From SIG77 sp045589595 (GTDB taxonomy: Bacteria; Verrucomicrobiota; Lentisphaeria; Victivallales; UBA1829): a DNA stretch of 20,208 bases. Made by a program: the position numbers and the translations under genes. Below the pieces are notes generated by a model. That model saw only the letters and a list, made by a program, of their open reading frames with translations. It was not told where the DNA came from and made no database searches. The DNA lies in contig JAZNPK010000040.1 in assembly GCA_045589595.1 (NCBI GenBank), forward strand, positions 1 to 20,208, in the 5' to 3' direction. Shown here in pieces: positions 1 through 6,752 of this stretch. Each line of letters begins with the position of its first letter. Position 1 is the stretch's first letter.

Positions 1-2
1 TT

Positions 3-80
3 TTCAGCGTTTCCATTGTCCTCAGCCTGGGCGGCATGGCGCTGATGATGCTCCGCCCCCGCCCCCGACCGCACCCGTGA
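3..80 (+). CDS. C-terminal end of a membrane protein (partial, starts before the window)
   Basis: Only the last 25 residues are inside the window. They form a hydrophobic stretch (FSVSIVLSLGGMALMML) followed by a basic, proline-rich tail (RPRPRPHP) and a TGA stop at 78-80. This looks like the last transmembrane helix and short cytoplasmic tail of an integral membrane protein such as a transporter, but the family cannot be named from so little. It converges on the minus-strand nrdG/kinase pair. A weak stem (TCATCT 142-147 with AGATGA 157-162, then TTTT) between them could end transcription. Confidence 0.45.
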   Translation, partial: FSVSIVLSLGGMALMMLRPRPRPHP

Positions 81-202
81 ACTTTGAACGCTTTTAATGC
101 GCAGATTGCTTGCGATTATCGTTCATCCTGCATGAAATGACTCATCTTTTTTTAACAGATGATTTTCAATTTGTATAATAAAAATCAGTTTTTAGCATAA
201 AC

Positions 203-443
203 TCATTCATACGCTTGCATATAGATGTTACCAAGAGCATAGAACCAGGCTCGCAATAATGTATCATTTGAACTGTTGATAAACTTTGTGATGCGCTGAT
301 AATGCGGAATATGATCGGCGTTTTCCCCGTCAAACAATGTATGCAGATGTTTTTCAACAAATTTAAAGTTGAGGGCTTTTGCCAGTTTTTTTTGCCAGAG
401 TCGTTTTTCCGACGCCATCAATTCCTTCGATTGCGATGTGCAT
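203..443 (-). pseudogene. P-loop nucleotide kinase (thymidylate-kinase-like), frameshifted and truncated
   Basis: From an ATG at 443, with AGAGGA upstream, the frame reads MHIAIEGIDGVGKTTLAKK. This is a textbook Walker A start (GxxGxGKTT) of the dTMP kinase/deoxynucleoside kinase fold. The frame then fails at a run of eight A residues (plus-strand T run 386-393) and stops at 363-365. Removing one A rejoins a second frame that continues LAKALNFKFVEKHLHTLFDG and ends at 203. Even when repaired the product is only about 79 residues, against roughly 200 for the family, so the distal half is missing. The gene starts about 20 bp after nrdG and was probably co-transcribed with it. The homopolymer shift could be a sequencing error, but the truncation would remain. 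Confidence 0.6.
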
Positions 444-463
444 ATGGATCTTTTCCTCTTTTG

Positions 464-919
464 TTATCTGTTTGAAAGTTGAATGAATTCCTGATTTGAT
501 GAGCCTACATAGGCTTTTGTCGAGATTCGCAGAGAGTTGCGAAAATCCCCCACCTTGATATAATGAATCGTTTTCAGAAGTTCTTTGGGAACATCTTCGA
601 GTTGATTGCCAGTGTAGACAGCAATGTTATAGCCTTTCATGTAAAGGGCTCTTGAGAGGGCAAGCAGACCTCTCATCTGTAAAAGGGGCTCTCCTCCGGA
701 AATCGTGATTTTACGGGATGGCGTATTTTCCTCAATTAATTTTACAACTTGGGCTACGGGCAGCAATTTACCACCATTTTTATCCCAGGTTGCAGAGTTA
801 TGGCACCCGGGACAATGGCGGTCACAACCCTGCAAAAAAAGAACATTCCTCACACCTGGACCGTCACAGGTCAATCCACGAAAATCAAAGTTGTTCACAC
901 GCAGCATCGTTTCTCTCAT
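464..919 (-). CDS. nrdG: Anaerobic ribonucleotide reductase activating protein (radical SAM), NrdG-like
   Basis: The 151-residue protein matches the small glycyl-radical activases. After FRGLTCDGPGVRNVLFLQGC comes the cluster-binding CxxxCxxC (CDRHCPGC), which would hold a [4Fe-4S] cluster with SAM. ISGGEPLLQ follows as the typical SAM-contacting GGE motif. The length is normal for NrdG. The start at 919 has AAAGGA about 8 nt upstream; the internal Met at residue 5 is less well placed. The usual partner, nrdD, is not upstream in the window, so it must be elsewhere or the activase serves another glycyl-radical enzyme. Family members install the glycyl radical on anaerobic class III ribonucleotide reductase in the cytoplasm. 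A palindrome at 984-995 lies in its upstream region. NrdG is the best fit; another small activase is possible. Confidence 0.75.
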   Translation of the reverse strand: MRETMLRVNNFDFRGLTCDGPGVRNVLFLQGCDRHCPGCHNSATWDKNGGKLLPVAQVVKLIEENTPSRKITISGGEPLLQMRGLLALSRALYMKGYNIAVYTGNQLEDVPKELLKTIHYIKVGDFRNSLRISTKAYVGSSNQEFIQLSNR

Positions 920-983
920 AATTCATTTCCTTTCCGGGTTCAGTTCTTACCATCTGTATTTAGTAAGAGCAGAATTTCTTATT

Positions 984-995
984 TTTCCGCGGAAA
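984..995. promoter_or_regulatory. Perfect 12-bp palindrome upstream of nrdG, possible operator
   Basis: TTTCCGCGGAAA is a perfect palindrome in an AT-rich 205-bp gap (920-1124) between the start of nrdG and the end of the Lon-CARF gene. It sits 65-76 bp upstream of the nrdG start, close to AT-rich stretches that could serve as a -10. A second inverted repeat (CGTCTTT/AAAGACG near 1070-1084) lies just past the end of the accessory operon and may help end its transcription, although its T run is on the wrong strand for a classic minus-strand terminator. No known regulator is assigned. Confidence 0.3.
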
Positions 996-1124
996 TAATA
1001 TGATTTTTGAGAAAAAAATGAAAATTTTGCGGTTTCTGATATATTACGTTGACAATGGTATGAATTTTTTCGTCTTTTAAAGACGCCCTCGTTTTTTTGA
1101 GCGATAAAGATAGCAAACAGAAAT

Positions 1125-2504
1125 TTATTCCATGGAATTTTTCTGTTCTACTTTATAGAATTTGCTCAGCAGGTCTTCGGGGGAGTTGGAAGCACTTTCT
1201 CTGTTATAAAGATGTTCCCAGCAAATCAGATCTTTGAACGGACAACGATTTATGGTAATATCATTGCTCTCGTAGTTGTTGTTTTTTCCAAACTGAATCA
1301 CGGTCAAGGTGTCCGGCAGTGCATTAACATCCCGGTAAATCAGTTGACGGTTGAATTCCATAGCAACCAATTGAGCCGCAATCCCCATCAGACGATTGCC
1401 GCCGGTCATGCTGATGCAGGATGAGTTACGATTTTTCTGAAGGTCGATTGCTTCGCGAAAATCCTGATAACTCTGTTGTAAATCATGTGAATTCATTGTA
1501 CGGAGTTCAACAGGTGCGGAAAATTCGGGGATTTTATCCAGGGTATCGCGGATCAACTCTGCCTTTTCGCGGGTTTCGTTGGAACACCATAGAACAATCT
1601 TTTCCGGATTGATCAGAAACAAAACGGAGAGAACAGGAAAACAGGATCCTCCGACGAGAATATTCAGGTGGGATATTGAGTCCGGTAACTTTATGTCATT
1701 TTGTGTTACTCCGGTTTTGCTGATCAACTTCCATGCCTGATCCACATCTTTGATAAAATGACATTTTTCAGCAGAAGGTCCGGCAAAATCTTCCTGATCA
1801 TGACATTCCTGCGGCAGGATTAATTTGCGTTTATGGTCTTCCAGCAATTTTGTTTTATTGCCGATCCGGACAGATGTCACATGACCGCCCCGAACAGCCC
1901 CCGTGATCAAGTAGGTATAGGCAAGATTTTTCTGGATATCTTGTATCCCCCGGTTATTTCGGCGTTCCAGAGTCCGTTGAGCCAGATAGTATGCCAGCTG
2001 CCAGGATTTTCCATCGATCTGAGTATTTACCGATTCAAAAAGGTCATTGACAAGAAACACAGAAAGGCGGGGATCAATGCATTCGCTGCCTGTTAAAAAG
2101 TGTTTGTGGTCATTCCATTTTTGTCCGGCAGGTTTTTCAAAAAGATAAAGACGCCATTGGTGTGCGTCCGTAATGGAACAGGTTGGAAAAACGGCCGTCG
2201 CTCCAGACTGTTGGAGAAGTTCTGAAAGTGCCGGTGTGTTCTGCCCGAACGGTAAAATCGAAGCGGTTTCCTCATCCGGGGTGCCGGAGTTGTTGCTCAG
2301 AATCCACTGAAAGAGAAAGGCCTCTGCATAGATTCGCTGCCATAACGGGAAAAGTTCACTTGATTTTTTCGGCGCCGTGCAGCAATGTCGTGGTGGCAGA
2401 TCCCCATCCGGAGAATTGGACGGAGAGTTGAAAAAATCCTTCAGATTCCGGATCAGATCTGACCGGCAGCCAATGACGTTGCGTTTGAATGGATTACGTG
2501 ACAT
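1125..2504 (-). CDS. Lon-type protease fused to a C-terminal CARF domain (CalpL-like, cOA-gated protease)
   Basis: The 459-residue protein has two recognisable parts. Residues about 150-262 follow the Lon proteolytic domain. DGKSWQLAYYLA (164-175) aligns with Lon DGPSAG..A and would place the nucleophile at Ser167. TGAVRGGHVTSVRIGNKTKL (201-220) aligns with Lon TGEI.LRG.VLPIGGLKEKL, placing the catalytic Lys at 217. KRKLILPQE and HFIKDVDQAWKLI match the end of the Lon fold. There is no AAA+ module. Residues about 278-400 form a CARF Rossmann domain: LNILVGGSCFPVLSVLFLINPEKIVL, a short sequence of strand and helix, and MTGGNRLMGIAA (366-377), the ligand-loop motif of Card1/Can-type CARFs. The inferred role is proteolysis switched on by cyclic oligoadenylate. 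It starts 3 nt after the preceding gene and ends the operon. CalpL uses a SAVED sensor; this protein has CARF instead. Confidence 0.72.
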   Translation of the reverse strand: MSRNPFKRNVIGCRSDLIRNLKDFFNSPSNSPDGDLPPRHCCTAPKKSSELFPLWQRIYAEAFLFQWILSNNSGTPDEETASILPFGQNTPALSELLQQSGATAVFPTCSITDAHQWRLYLFEKPAGQKWNDHKHFLTGSECIDPRLSVFLVNDLFESVNTQIDGKSWQLAYYLAQRTLERRNNRGIQDIQKNLAYTYLITGAVRGGHVTSVRIGNKTKLLEDHKRKLILPQECHDQEDFAGPSAEKCHFIKDVDQAWKLISKTGVTQNDIKLPDSISHLNILVGGSCFPVLSVLFLINPEKIVLWCSNETREKAELIRDTLDKIPEFSAPVELRTMNSHDLQQSYQDFREAIDLQKNRNSSCISMTGGNRLMGIAAQLVAMEFNRQLIYRDVNALPDTLTVIQFGKNNNYESNDITINRCPFKDLICWEHLYNRESASNSPEDLLSKFYKVEQKNSME

Positions 2505-2507
2505 GGA

Positions 2508-3599
2508 TCAGATATCCCGCAAAATGATCTGAATATCTCCGGCTTCCCGAATGGCTGGGGTATTTTCTGTGGTGACGGGTGATTGCAGTACCACCTCCAT
2601 GCCGTCATCGGTATAATGCAGGTAACCGTTGCCAAGAATGTCGCCGGTTTCTGCATGACGGAACAGGACAGCATGCCAATCCGGATAATCAGTGAACAAC
2701 TTTTCGCCGAACCAGGTGAAGTGTGGAATTGCAGTCCCCGCCTGGACCGGCTCAAATGCTTCAAGCTCCAGACCCGTTATGAAACTGCTGTTTCCTGCTT
2801 TATCCATAGAGTAGAGACCGGACAAGGCATTTTCTCCGGCTGCGGCCTGCAAAATTTCTTCTGCTGCAGGGAAGGTCAGATTTCGCGACTGGACGTAATC
2901 TGATCTATCAAGGCGAATTGGTAAAATTTCTTCTGCTGCAGGGAAGGTCAGATTTCGCAAGCGTTCTTGAATTTCTGCCGCCCAGTCATCCAATGCAAGA
3001 TCTTCTGCATCCAGCGCGGCAAAAAGTTCAGTGGCCTCACGCATATATTCAAGACGGGGATCTTCTGCTTTGTAAATGGGTGCCCCGGTCCGGTTTTGTA
3101 CTTCTACAGGCAATTTATCGCCCAACAGGGAGTAATGCATCATCTGATTGAGACATTTTTGTTCACTGGAGGAAATCTCTCCGGCAATCCAGCTTTTTGC
3201 AAGCAAAATATTATTGATCGTCCGGGCATTCCAACATTGATAGACTTGCATGAAAAGCCCTTTTTTATCGCTGTCTTCTGCAAGCAATTCCCGATTGGTT
3301 GCCGGATTTTCATAACGCGAGAGCGGCACGATCAGAGAATGACAATGATCCCACGGAAAAACCGCAACATACGTCAAACGTTCCGGCTGTGAGAGCAGGC
3401 GAATCTCGCCGGTCCTCGGGAGTGGATCGTAGGGGCTGACCGTACCTTTCAGCATCGCCCGCATTTCCGGCGAATTGGCATTCAAGCCTTCATCTTCATC
3501 GGGCAGGGGAGACGCGGCATTTTCCAATTTTTTCAACAAATCATACTCTGCGAAAAATGCCAGCGTATTTTCTTTTTGTTTTTCCGTTATCTTATTCAT
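2508..3599 (-). CDS. PemK/MazF-like protein, candidate anti-sigma factor and protease substrate (CalpT-like)
   Basis: This is a 363-residue protein whose start codon at 3599 overlaps the stop of the previous gene (ATGAATAA). An upstream in-frame Met at 3647 lies inside that gene and is unlikely. Residues about 60-180 resemble PemK/MazF-like domains seen beside ECF sigma factors: TGEIRLL, then LIVPLSRYENPATNRELL, YQCWNARTINNILLAKSWIA and RTGAPIY...DPRLEY. Residues 190-260 are an acidic, Ala/Glu-rich linker with a duplicated RNLTFPAAEEIL (215-226 and 239-250). Residues 280-363 look beta-rich. In the CalpL system the MazF-like CalpT sequesters a sigma factor until it is cleaved. By position and partners this protein could do the same, with the linker as a possible cleavage region. 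That role is inferred; the fold call is from motifs only. Confidence 0.5.
   Translation of the reverse strand: MNKITEKQKENTLAFFAEYDLLKKLENAASPLPDEDEGLNANSPEMRAMLKGTVSPYDPLPRTGEIRLLSQPERLTYVAVFPWDHCHSLIVPLSRYENPATNRELLAEDSDKKGLFMQVYQCWNARTINNILLAKSWIAGEISSSEQKCLNQMMHYSLLGDKLPVEVQNRTGAPIYKAEDPRLEYMREATELFAALDAEDLALDDWAAEIQERLRNLTFPAAEEILPIRLDRSDYVQSRNLTFPAAEEILQAAAGENALSGLYSMDKAGNSSFITGLELEAFEPVQAGTAIPHFTWFGEKLFTDYPDWHAVLFRHAETGDILGNGYLHYTDDGMEVVLQSPVTTENTPAIREAGDIQIILRDI
2851..2958. repeat. Two identical 36-bp direct repeats inside the MazF-like gene
   Basis: The 36 bp at 2851-2886 and 2923-2958 are identical (both begin AAAATTTCTTCTGCTGCAGG), separated by 36 bp of unrelated sequence. The period is 72 bp, so the reading frame is kept and 24 residues are added. 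Exact identity next to a completely different intervening segment suggests a recent duplication or template-switch event. It falls in the linker between the two predicted domains of the protein. Confidence 0.9.
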
Positions 3600-4584
3600 T
3601 TTCAGATTTCTCCATCTCTTTTTGGTGCTTTCGTTTCCAAGCAGCATCCAATTTTTGCTGTTCAGTATTTATCTTGGCTTCGATTACCTTTAAGAGAGGC
3701 AGGGCCGCTTTTTCCGCCGAAAGTGCAGAAATAATCCAATTATTTACAGCTGCCATAAAATGGCTAGGCGAAACAGCTTCGATTTCTCTCAACAACATGC
3801 GAAATCTTTCTATCAAGAATGGTAATTTCTTATAGATGGTGGTTTTTCCGCAGCCGGTAAAAGTATGTAGTTCCGGAGATGTTGTCGGTAGCTTATAGGA
3901 GACGCATGCCAGCAATATGGCAAGTTCCTGCAAAGAGAAGTGCTTGCAGAAGGTTTCAACTGTTTTGTCATCAAAATCAAATTCCTGGAATTGTTGATCT
4001 TCCACAGAAATGAATTTTTCATAAGTGCTGCTGGACTCTTTAGCGATTGGGGCATTCAACTCTATTTTCCCTCTGGCGTTCAAGATCGCATCCGACTGTG
4101 GACCGACAGCGGCTCCGGAATCGTTCAGACGCAGATATTTTTTGACGATGTCGTTTATATACCCTATCTGTCCAGTGATTTTGCCCCGTATCACCTGCAA
4201 TGGAGGCTGTGCGCTTCTTGCCGCTTTTTCAAATACATAGTTTTTATAAATTCCTTTTATTCTGGGCATTTTACCATTCATAAATTCATCGAAAAAAGAA
4301 AGAAAATCTTCCCGATTGTGTGCATAACCGATATTTTCATACACAGAGTAGGAGGGGTCTGTTTGAAGGTCATCAAATCTTTTTACCCCGGAAAAGATAC
4401 AGTTGCATAAATAGCGATGGTAATTCTTACGAGTGTCCGGAAGAAGTGTATCTGTTTTTCCTGCATCAAGTTCATCCCGGGTCGGCTGCGGATTTTTCAC
4501 ACGGAGAATGCTGCACCATTTTCGCCATTCACACCATGCTTCCAGTTTCATCGTTTCATTCATTTCATTCATTTTTATTGCCAT
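3592..4584 (-). CDS. Divergent sigma-70/ECF-like helix-turn-helix protein (CalpS-like candidate)
   Basis: The protein is about 330 residues and starts at 4584 (MAIKMNEMNE), overlapping the end of the preceding gene by 10 bp. A start at 4572 is also possible. The N-terminal half is helical, with LSFFDEFMNGKMPRIKGIYK and NYVFEKAARSAQPPLQVIRG, which could correspond to sigma region 2 in a divergent form. Residues about 210-275 contain a region-4-like helix-turn-helix: FSLQELAILLACVSYKLP, then GCGKTTIYKKLPFLIERFRM. The TGCGKTT run is not a convincing Walker A because it sits inside the recognition-helix region. The C-terminus is a charged helix ending KRKHQKEMEKSENE. Its neighbours suggest a sigma factor held by the next gene's MazF-like product and released by the Lon-CARF protease. 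A plain DNA-binding regulator is the alternative. Confidence 0.45.
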   Translation of the reverse strand: MAIKMNEMNETMKLEAWCEWRKWCSILRVKNPQPTRDELDAGKTDTLLPDTRKNYHRYLCNCIFSGVKRFDDLQTDPSYSVYENIGYAHNREDFLSFFDEFMNGKMPRIKGIYKNYVFEKAARSAQPPLQVIRGKITGQIGYINDIVKKYLRLNDSGAAVGPQSDAILNARGKIELNAPIAKESSSTYEKFISVEDQQFQEFDFDDKTVETFCKHFSLQELAILLACVSYKLPTTSPELHTFTGCGKTTIYKKLPFLIERFRMLLREIEAVSPSHFMAAVNNWIISALSAEKAALPLLKVIEAKINTEQQKLDAAWKRKHQKEMEKSENE

Positions 4585-4994
4585 TCTTTCAGTTTTCTTC
4601 TTATATAGCTCGCCAGTTTTTTGCAATCTGCATCCGCGAGTTTTCGTTTTTCGGAATTGGGAATGATCTCAATCCCGTCAAAACAAACGGTTTCTATATC
4701 CAGAGGCCGCAATGTCCCGAAATAAGTCAAACGCTCGGTGGCATCATCCATTTTTGCCGGGAAGGTATTGATTCCCGCTTGGGAGGTCCCAAGCAGAACC
4801 GGAACACATTCAAAAGCCGATTGTTTGCCTGGGCTGATGGACAGCCCGGGATGGGTATGCCCTTCCTGTTCCTTTTTCAGGACAAAAGATTTGCTGCGTT
4901 TCCACAAATCATTCGGGACCCACCAGAGGGTCCCCAGTTCCGGATTCAGCAGACTCCAGACTGCTTCCATAAAACGCGTCGTTGTATTGATCAT
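4575..4994 (-). CDS. Small PemK/MazF-like protein at the head of the accessory operon
   Basis: This 139-residue protein is called from the ATG at 4994, which has AGGAG five bases upstream. A longer version from a GTG at 5069 has no clear ribosome site. GTLWWVPNDLW, then HTHPGLSIS and CVPVLLGTSQ, are spaced like the first strands of the PemK/MazF fold. TYFGTLRPLDI, and a helical end KLASYIRRKLKEW, would fit its second half. No MazF catalytic residues can be assigned with confidence. As the first gene of a four-gene operon ending in a cOA-gated protease, it might be a toxin-type effector, a second regulator or a chaperone for the larger MazF-like protein. It has no counterpart in the three-gene CalpLTS layout that I can name. 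Confidence 0.4.
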   Translation of the reverse strand: MINTTTRFMEAVWSLLNPELGTLWWVPNDLWKRSKSFVLKKEQEGHTHPGLSISPGKQSAFECVPVLLGTSQAGINTFPAKMDDATERLTYFGTLRPLDIETVCFDGIEIIPNSEKRKLADADCKKLASYIRRKLKEWQ

Positions 4995-5121
4995 CAGGAC
5001 TCCTGTTTTAGCTGTATCTTCAATGCCGTACTGTAATTGCTTATGCCGGGAAAAACAAGTCTGAAACACAATTTTTATAAAAATATCCGAACTTTTTTAC
5101 AGCAGATTTCTAAGCGATAAA
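4995..5121 (-). promoter_or_regulatory. Gap between the accessory operon and the trailer end of the left array, with a 14-bp palindrome
   Basis: This AT-rich gap separates the distal (trailer) end of the left CRISPR array from the accessory operon, both read on the minus strand. It holds a perfect palindrome, ATTTTTATAAAAAT at 5071-5084, which contains a TATAAA -10-like element. No intrinsic terminator is visible on the minus strand, so the pre-crRNA transcript may continue into the protease module. A dedicated promoter here is possible but its -35 is poor. Confidence 0.3.
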
Positions 5122-6498
5122 TCGGTGAGTACCTTATCAGCGGGGCACGTTTCGACTTCTGTATTCTAAAGCATTTCAGAAGTTTACAGCGTCTCAATCC
5201 CCTTATCAGCGGGGCACGTTTCGACTTGACGTCAACCCCCCGATCGGATACATCGGTCATCTGTCTCAATCCCCTTATCAGCGGGGCACGTTTCGACAAT
5301 AAGCATGAGAGGAGAATAAACATGTTTTATTGCGTCTCAATCCCCTTATCAGCGGGGCACGTTTCGACTTACAATGGAAGGCGAAGAAGGTCGAGAAGTG
5401 TCGTCTCAATCCCCTTATCAGCGGGGCACATTTCGACTCCCCACAGAGGTGCCCACTGCAGCGCCTGTGAAACTGTCTCAATCCCCTTATCAGCGGGGCA
5501 CGTTTCGACTCGTGGGAGAACTCTTACAGTACTGAACGAGAGCCTCAATCCCCTTATCAGCGGGGCATGTTTCGACTGGTACAATCCGAAGGGATGGTGG
5601 AACTAATGAAAAGTCTCAATCCCCTTATCAGCGGGGCACGTTTCGACGTACAGGATCATTGAAGAGTATTGATCCCTGTATCCCGCAGTCTCAATCCCCT
5701 TATCAGCGGGGCACGTTTCGACGTTGCACCTTCCACCGTGTCACCGGCTCAAATTAGTCTCAATCCCCTTATCAGCGGGGCACGTTTCGACTGGTACAAT
5801 CCGAAGGGATGGTGGAACTAATGAAAAGTCTCAATCCCCTTATCAGCGGGGCACGTTTCGACGGTCGCTTTAACGATGCTGCTATTGAATTCTTGGATTG
5901 GTCTCAATCCCCTTATCAGCGGGGCACGTTTCGACTGAGGATTACATGATCGAAGCCGACGATAAACATGTGTCTCAATCCCCTTATCAGCGGGGCACGT
6001 TTCGACAGCAAGTCTTTCCGGTATTACGACACCGATGGTGAGTCTCAATCCCCTTATCAGCGGGGCACGTTTCGACCAGAGTCAAGCCGATTTATCTGAG
6101 CAAGATTATGACGTCTCAATCCCCTTATCAGCGGGGCACGTTTCGACTGCTGGTTGTTCCTTAACTGGACCACATCTCCTGAGGTCTCAATCCCCTTATC
6201 AGCGGGGCACGTTTCGACGTAGTAGATTATAGGCCTATGTCTGGTGAATACGACGTCTCAATCCCCTTATCAGCGGGGCACGTTTCGACTGTAACGCATT
6301 CTCGAAGTGCGTCAATCTTGAGAAGTCTCAATCCCCTTATCAGCGGGGCACGTTTCGACTGCAACGACTGCAGGGGCTGCCGTGGGTTTGAAGAGTCTCA
6401 ATCCCCTTATCAGCGGGGCACGTTTCGACGAGCCACTCAAAAACGCATGCCTTGAAAGGAATAGTCTCAATCCCCTTATCAGCGGGGCACGTTTCGAC
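5122..6498 (-). CRISPR. Left CRISPR array, 20 repeats and 19 spacers, transcribed leftward
   Basis: The repeat is 35 bp (plus strand begins GTCTCAATCCCC, ends GGGGCACGTTTCGAC), with a CCCC/GGGG stem. Spacers are 32-40 bp. Full repeats start at 5191, 5263, 5334, 5403, 5475, 5542, 5613, 5688, 5757, 5828, 5901, 5972, 6042, 6113, 6184, 6255, 6325, 6395 and 6464. The unit at 5122-5156 has lost its first bases, which marks the old, leader-distal end. The repeat at 5403 carries CACATTT and that at 5542 carries GCCTCAAT and GCATG. Read on the minus strand the repeat ends ATTGAGAC, a typical crRNA 5' handle. The spacer at 5577-5612 is repeated exactly at 5792-5827. Confidence 0.98.
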
Positions 6499-6530
6499 AG
6501 CACCCTTTGGTAACTGTTCAAAACAAGGTA

Positions 6531-6558
6531 AATATACCGGCATTTTGCAGAAAATCAA
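6531..6558 (-). promoter_or_regulatory. Pre-crRNA promoter of the left array
   Basis: On the minus strand TTGATT (6558-6553) and TATATT (6536-6531) are 16 bp apart, close to the sigma-70 consensus. The same pair occurs in the right leader with 17 bp spacing. Transcription would start about 25 bp before the first repeat and run leftward through the array. Confidence 0.6.
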
Positions 6559-6603
6559 ATTGAAAAGTGAAAAAAATTAAAAAAAGTTATCTTTTTTGTT
6601 TGT

Positions 6604-6633
6604 CTGACATTTTTTTTGTTTGAGTTGTAATTA
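6604..6633 (+). promoter_or_regulatory. Candidate promoter for the plus-strand cas operon
   Basis: CTGACA (6604-6609) and TAATTA (6628-6633) are 18 bp apart on the plus strand, upstream of the cas1 remnant and the cas operon and divergent from the leader promoter. The region is AT-rich, so a chance match is possible. A further TTATAA at 6649-6654 could act as an alternative -10. Confidence 0.3.
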
Positions 6634-6752
6634 TATGTGAATGAATAGTTTATAAAGAAATGCAGAAAAAATCTTTCTTTTTACCGGAAAGAATCATGCG
6701 GAACGCCTTATATATGAGAGAGATATCGGTCAACGAAGCGAAAGGAGCAAAA

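Larger units (their letters stand above)
6499..6670 (-). promoter_or_regulatory. Leader of the left CRISPR array
   Basis: The first 60 bp next to the array (6499-6558, beginning AGCACCCTTTGGTAACTGTT) are nearly identical to the sequence at the matching side of the right array, with only a few substitutions and one indel. Further out both leaders are AT-rich. They share an AATGCAGAAAAA element about 160 bp from the array here (6659-6670) and about 156 bp from the right array. This conserved block marks the acquisition end of the array and contains the pre-crRNA promoter. Confidence 0.8.

Noticed and set aside
2404..2484. Extra N-terminal residues of the Lon-CARF protein as a signal peptide
   Set aside because: The start (MSRNPFKRNVIGCRSDLIRN) is basic but has no hydrophobic core, so a cytoplasmic protein is more likely.
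2851..2958. 36-bp repeat / 36-bp gap as a mini-CRISPR unit
   Set aside because: Only two copies, no similarity to the 35-bp array repeat, no palindrome, and it is in frame within a coding gene; a gene-internal duplication explains it.
3843..3860. GCGKTT in the sigma-like protein as a Walker A motif
   Set aside because: It lies within a helix-turn-helix pattern (FTGCGKTTIYKKL), lacks the GxxxxGK spacing with a preceding strand, and has no Walker B after it.
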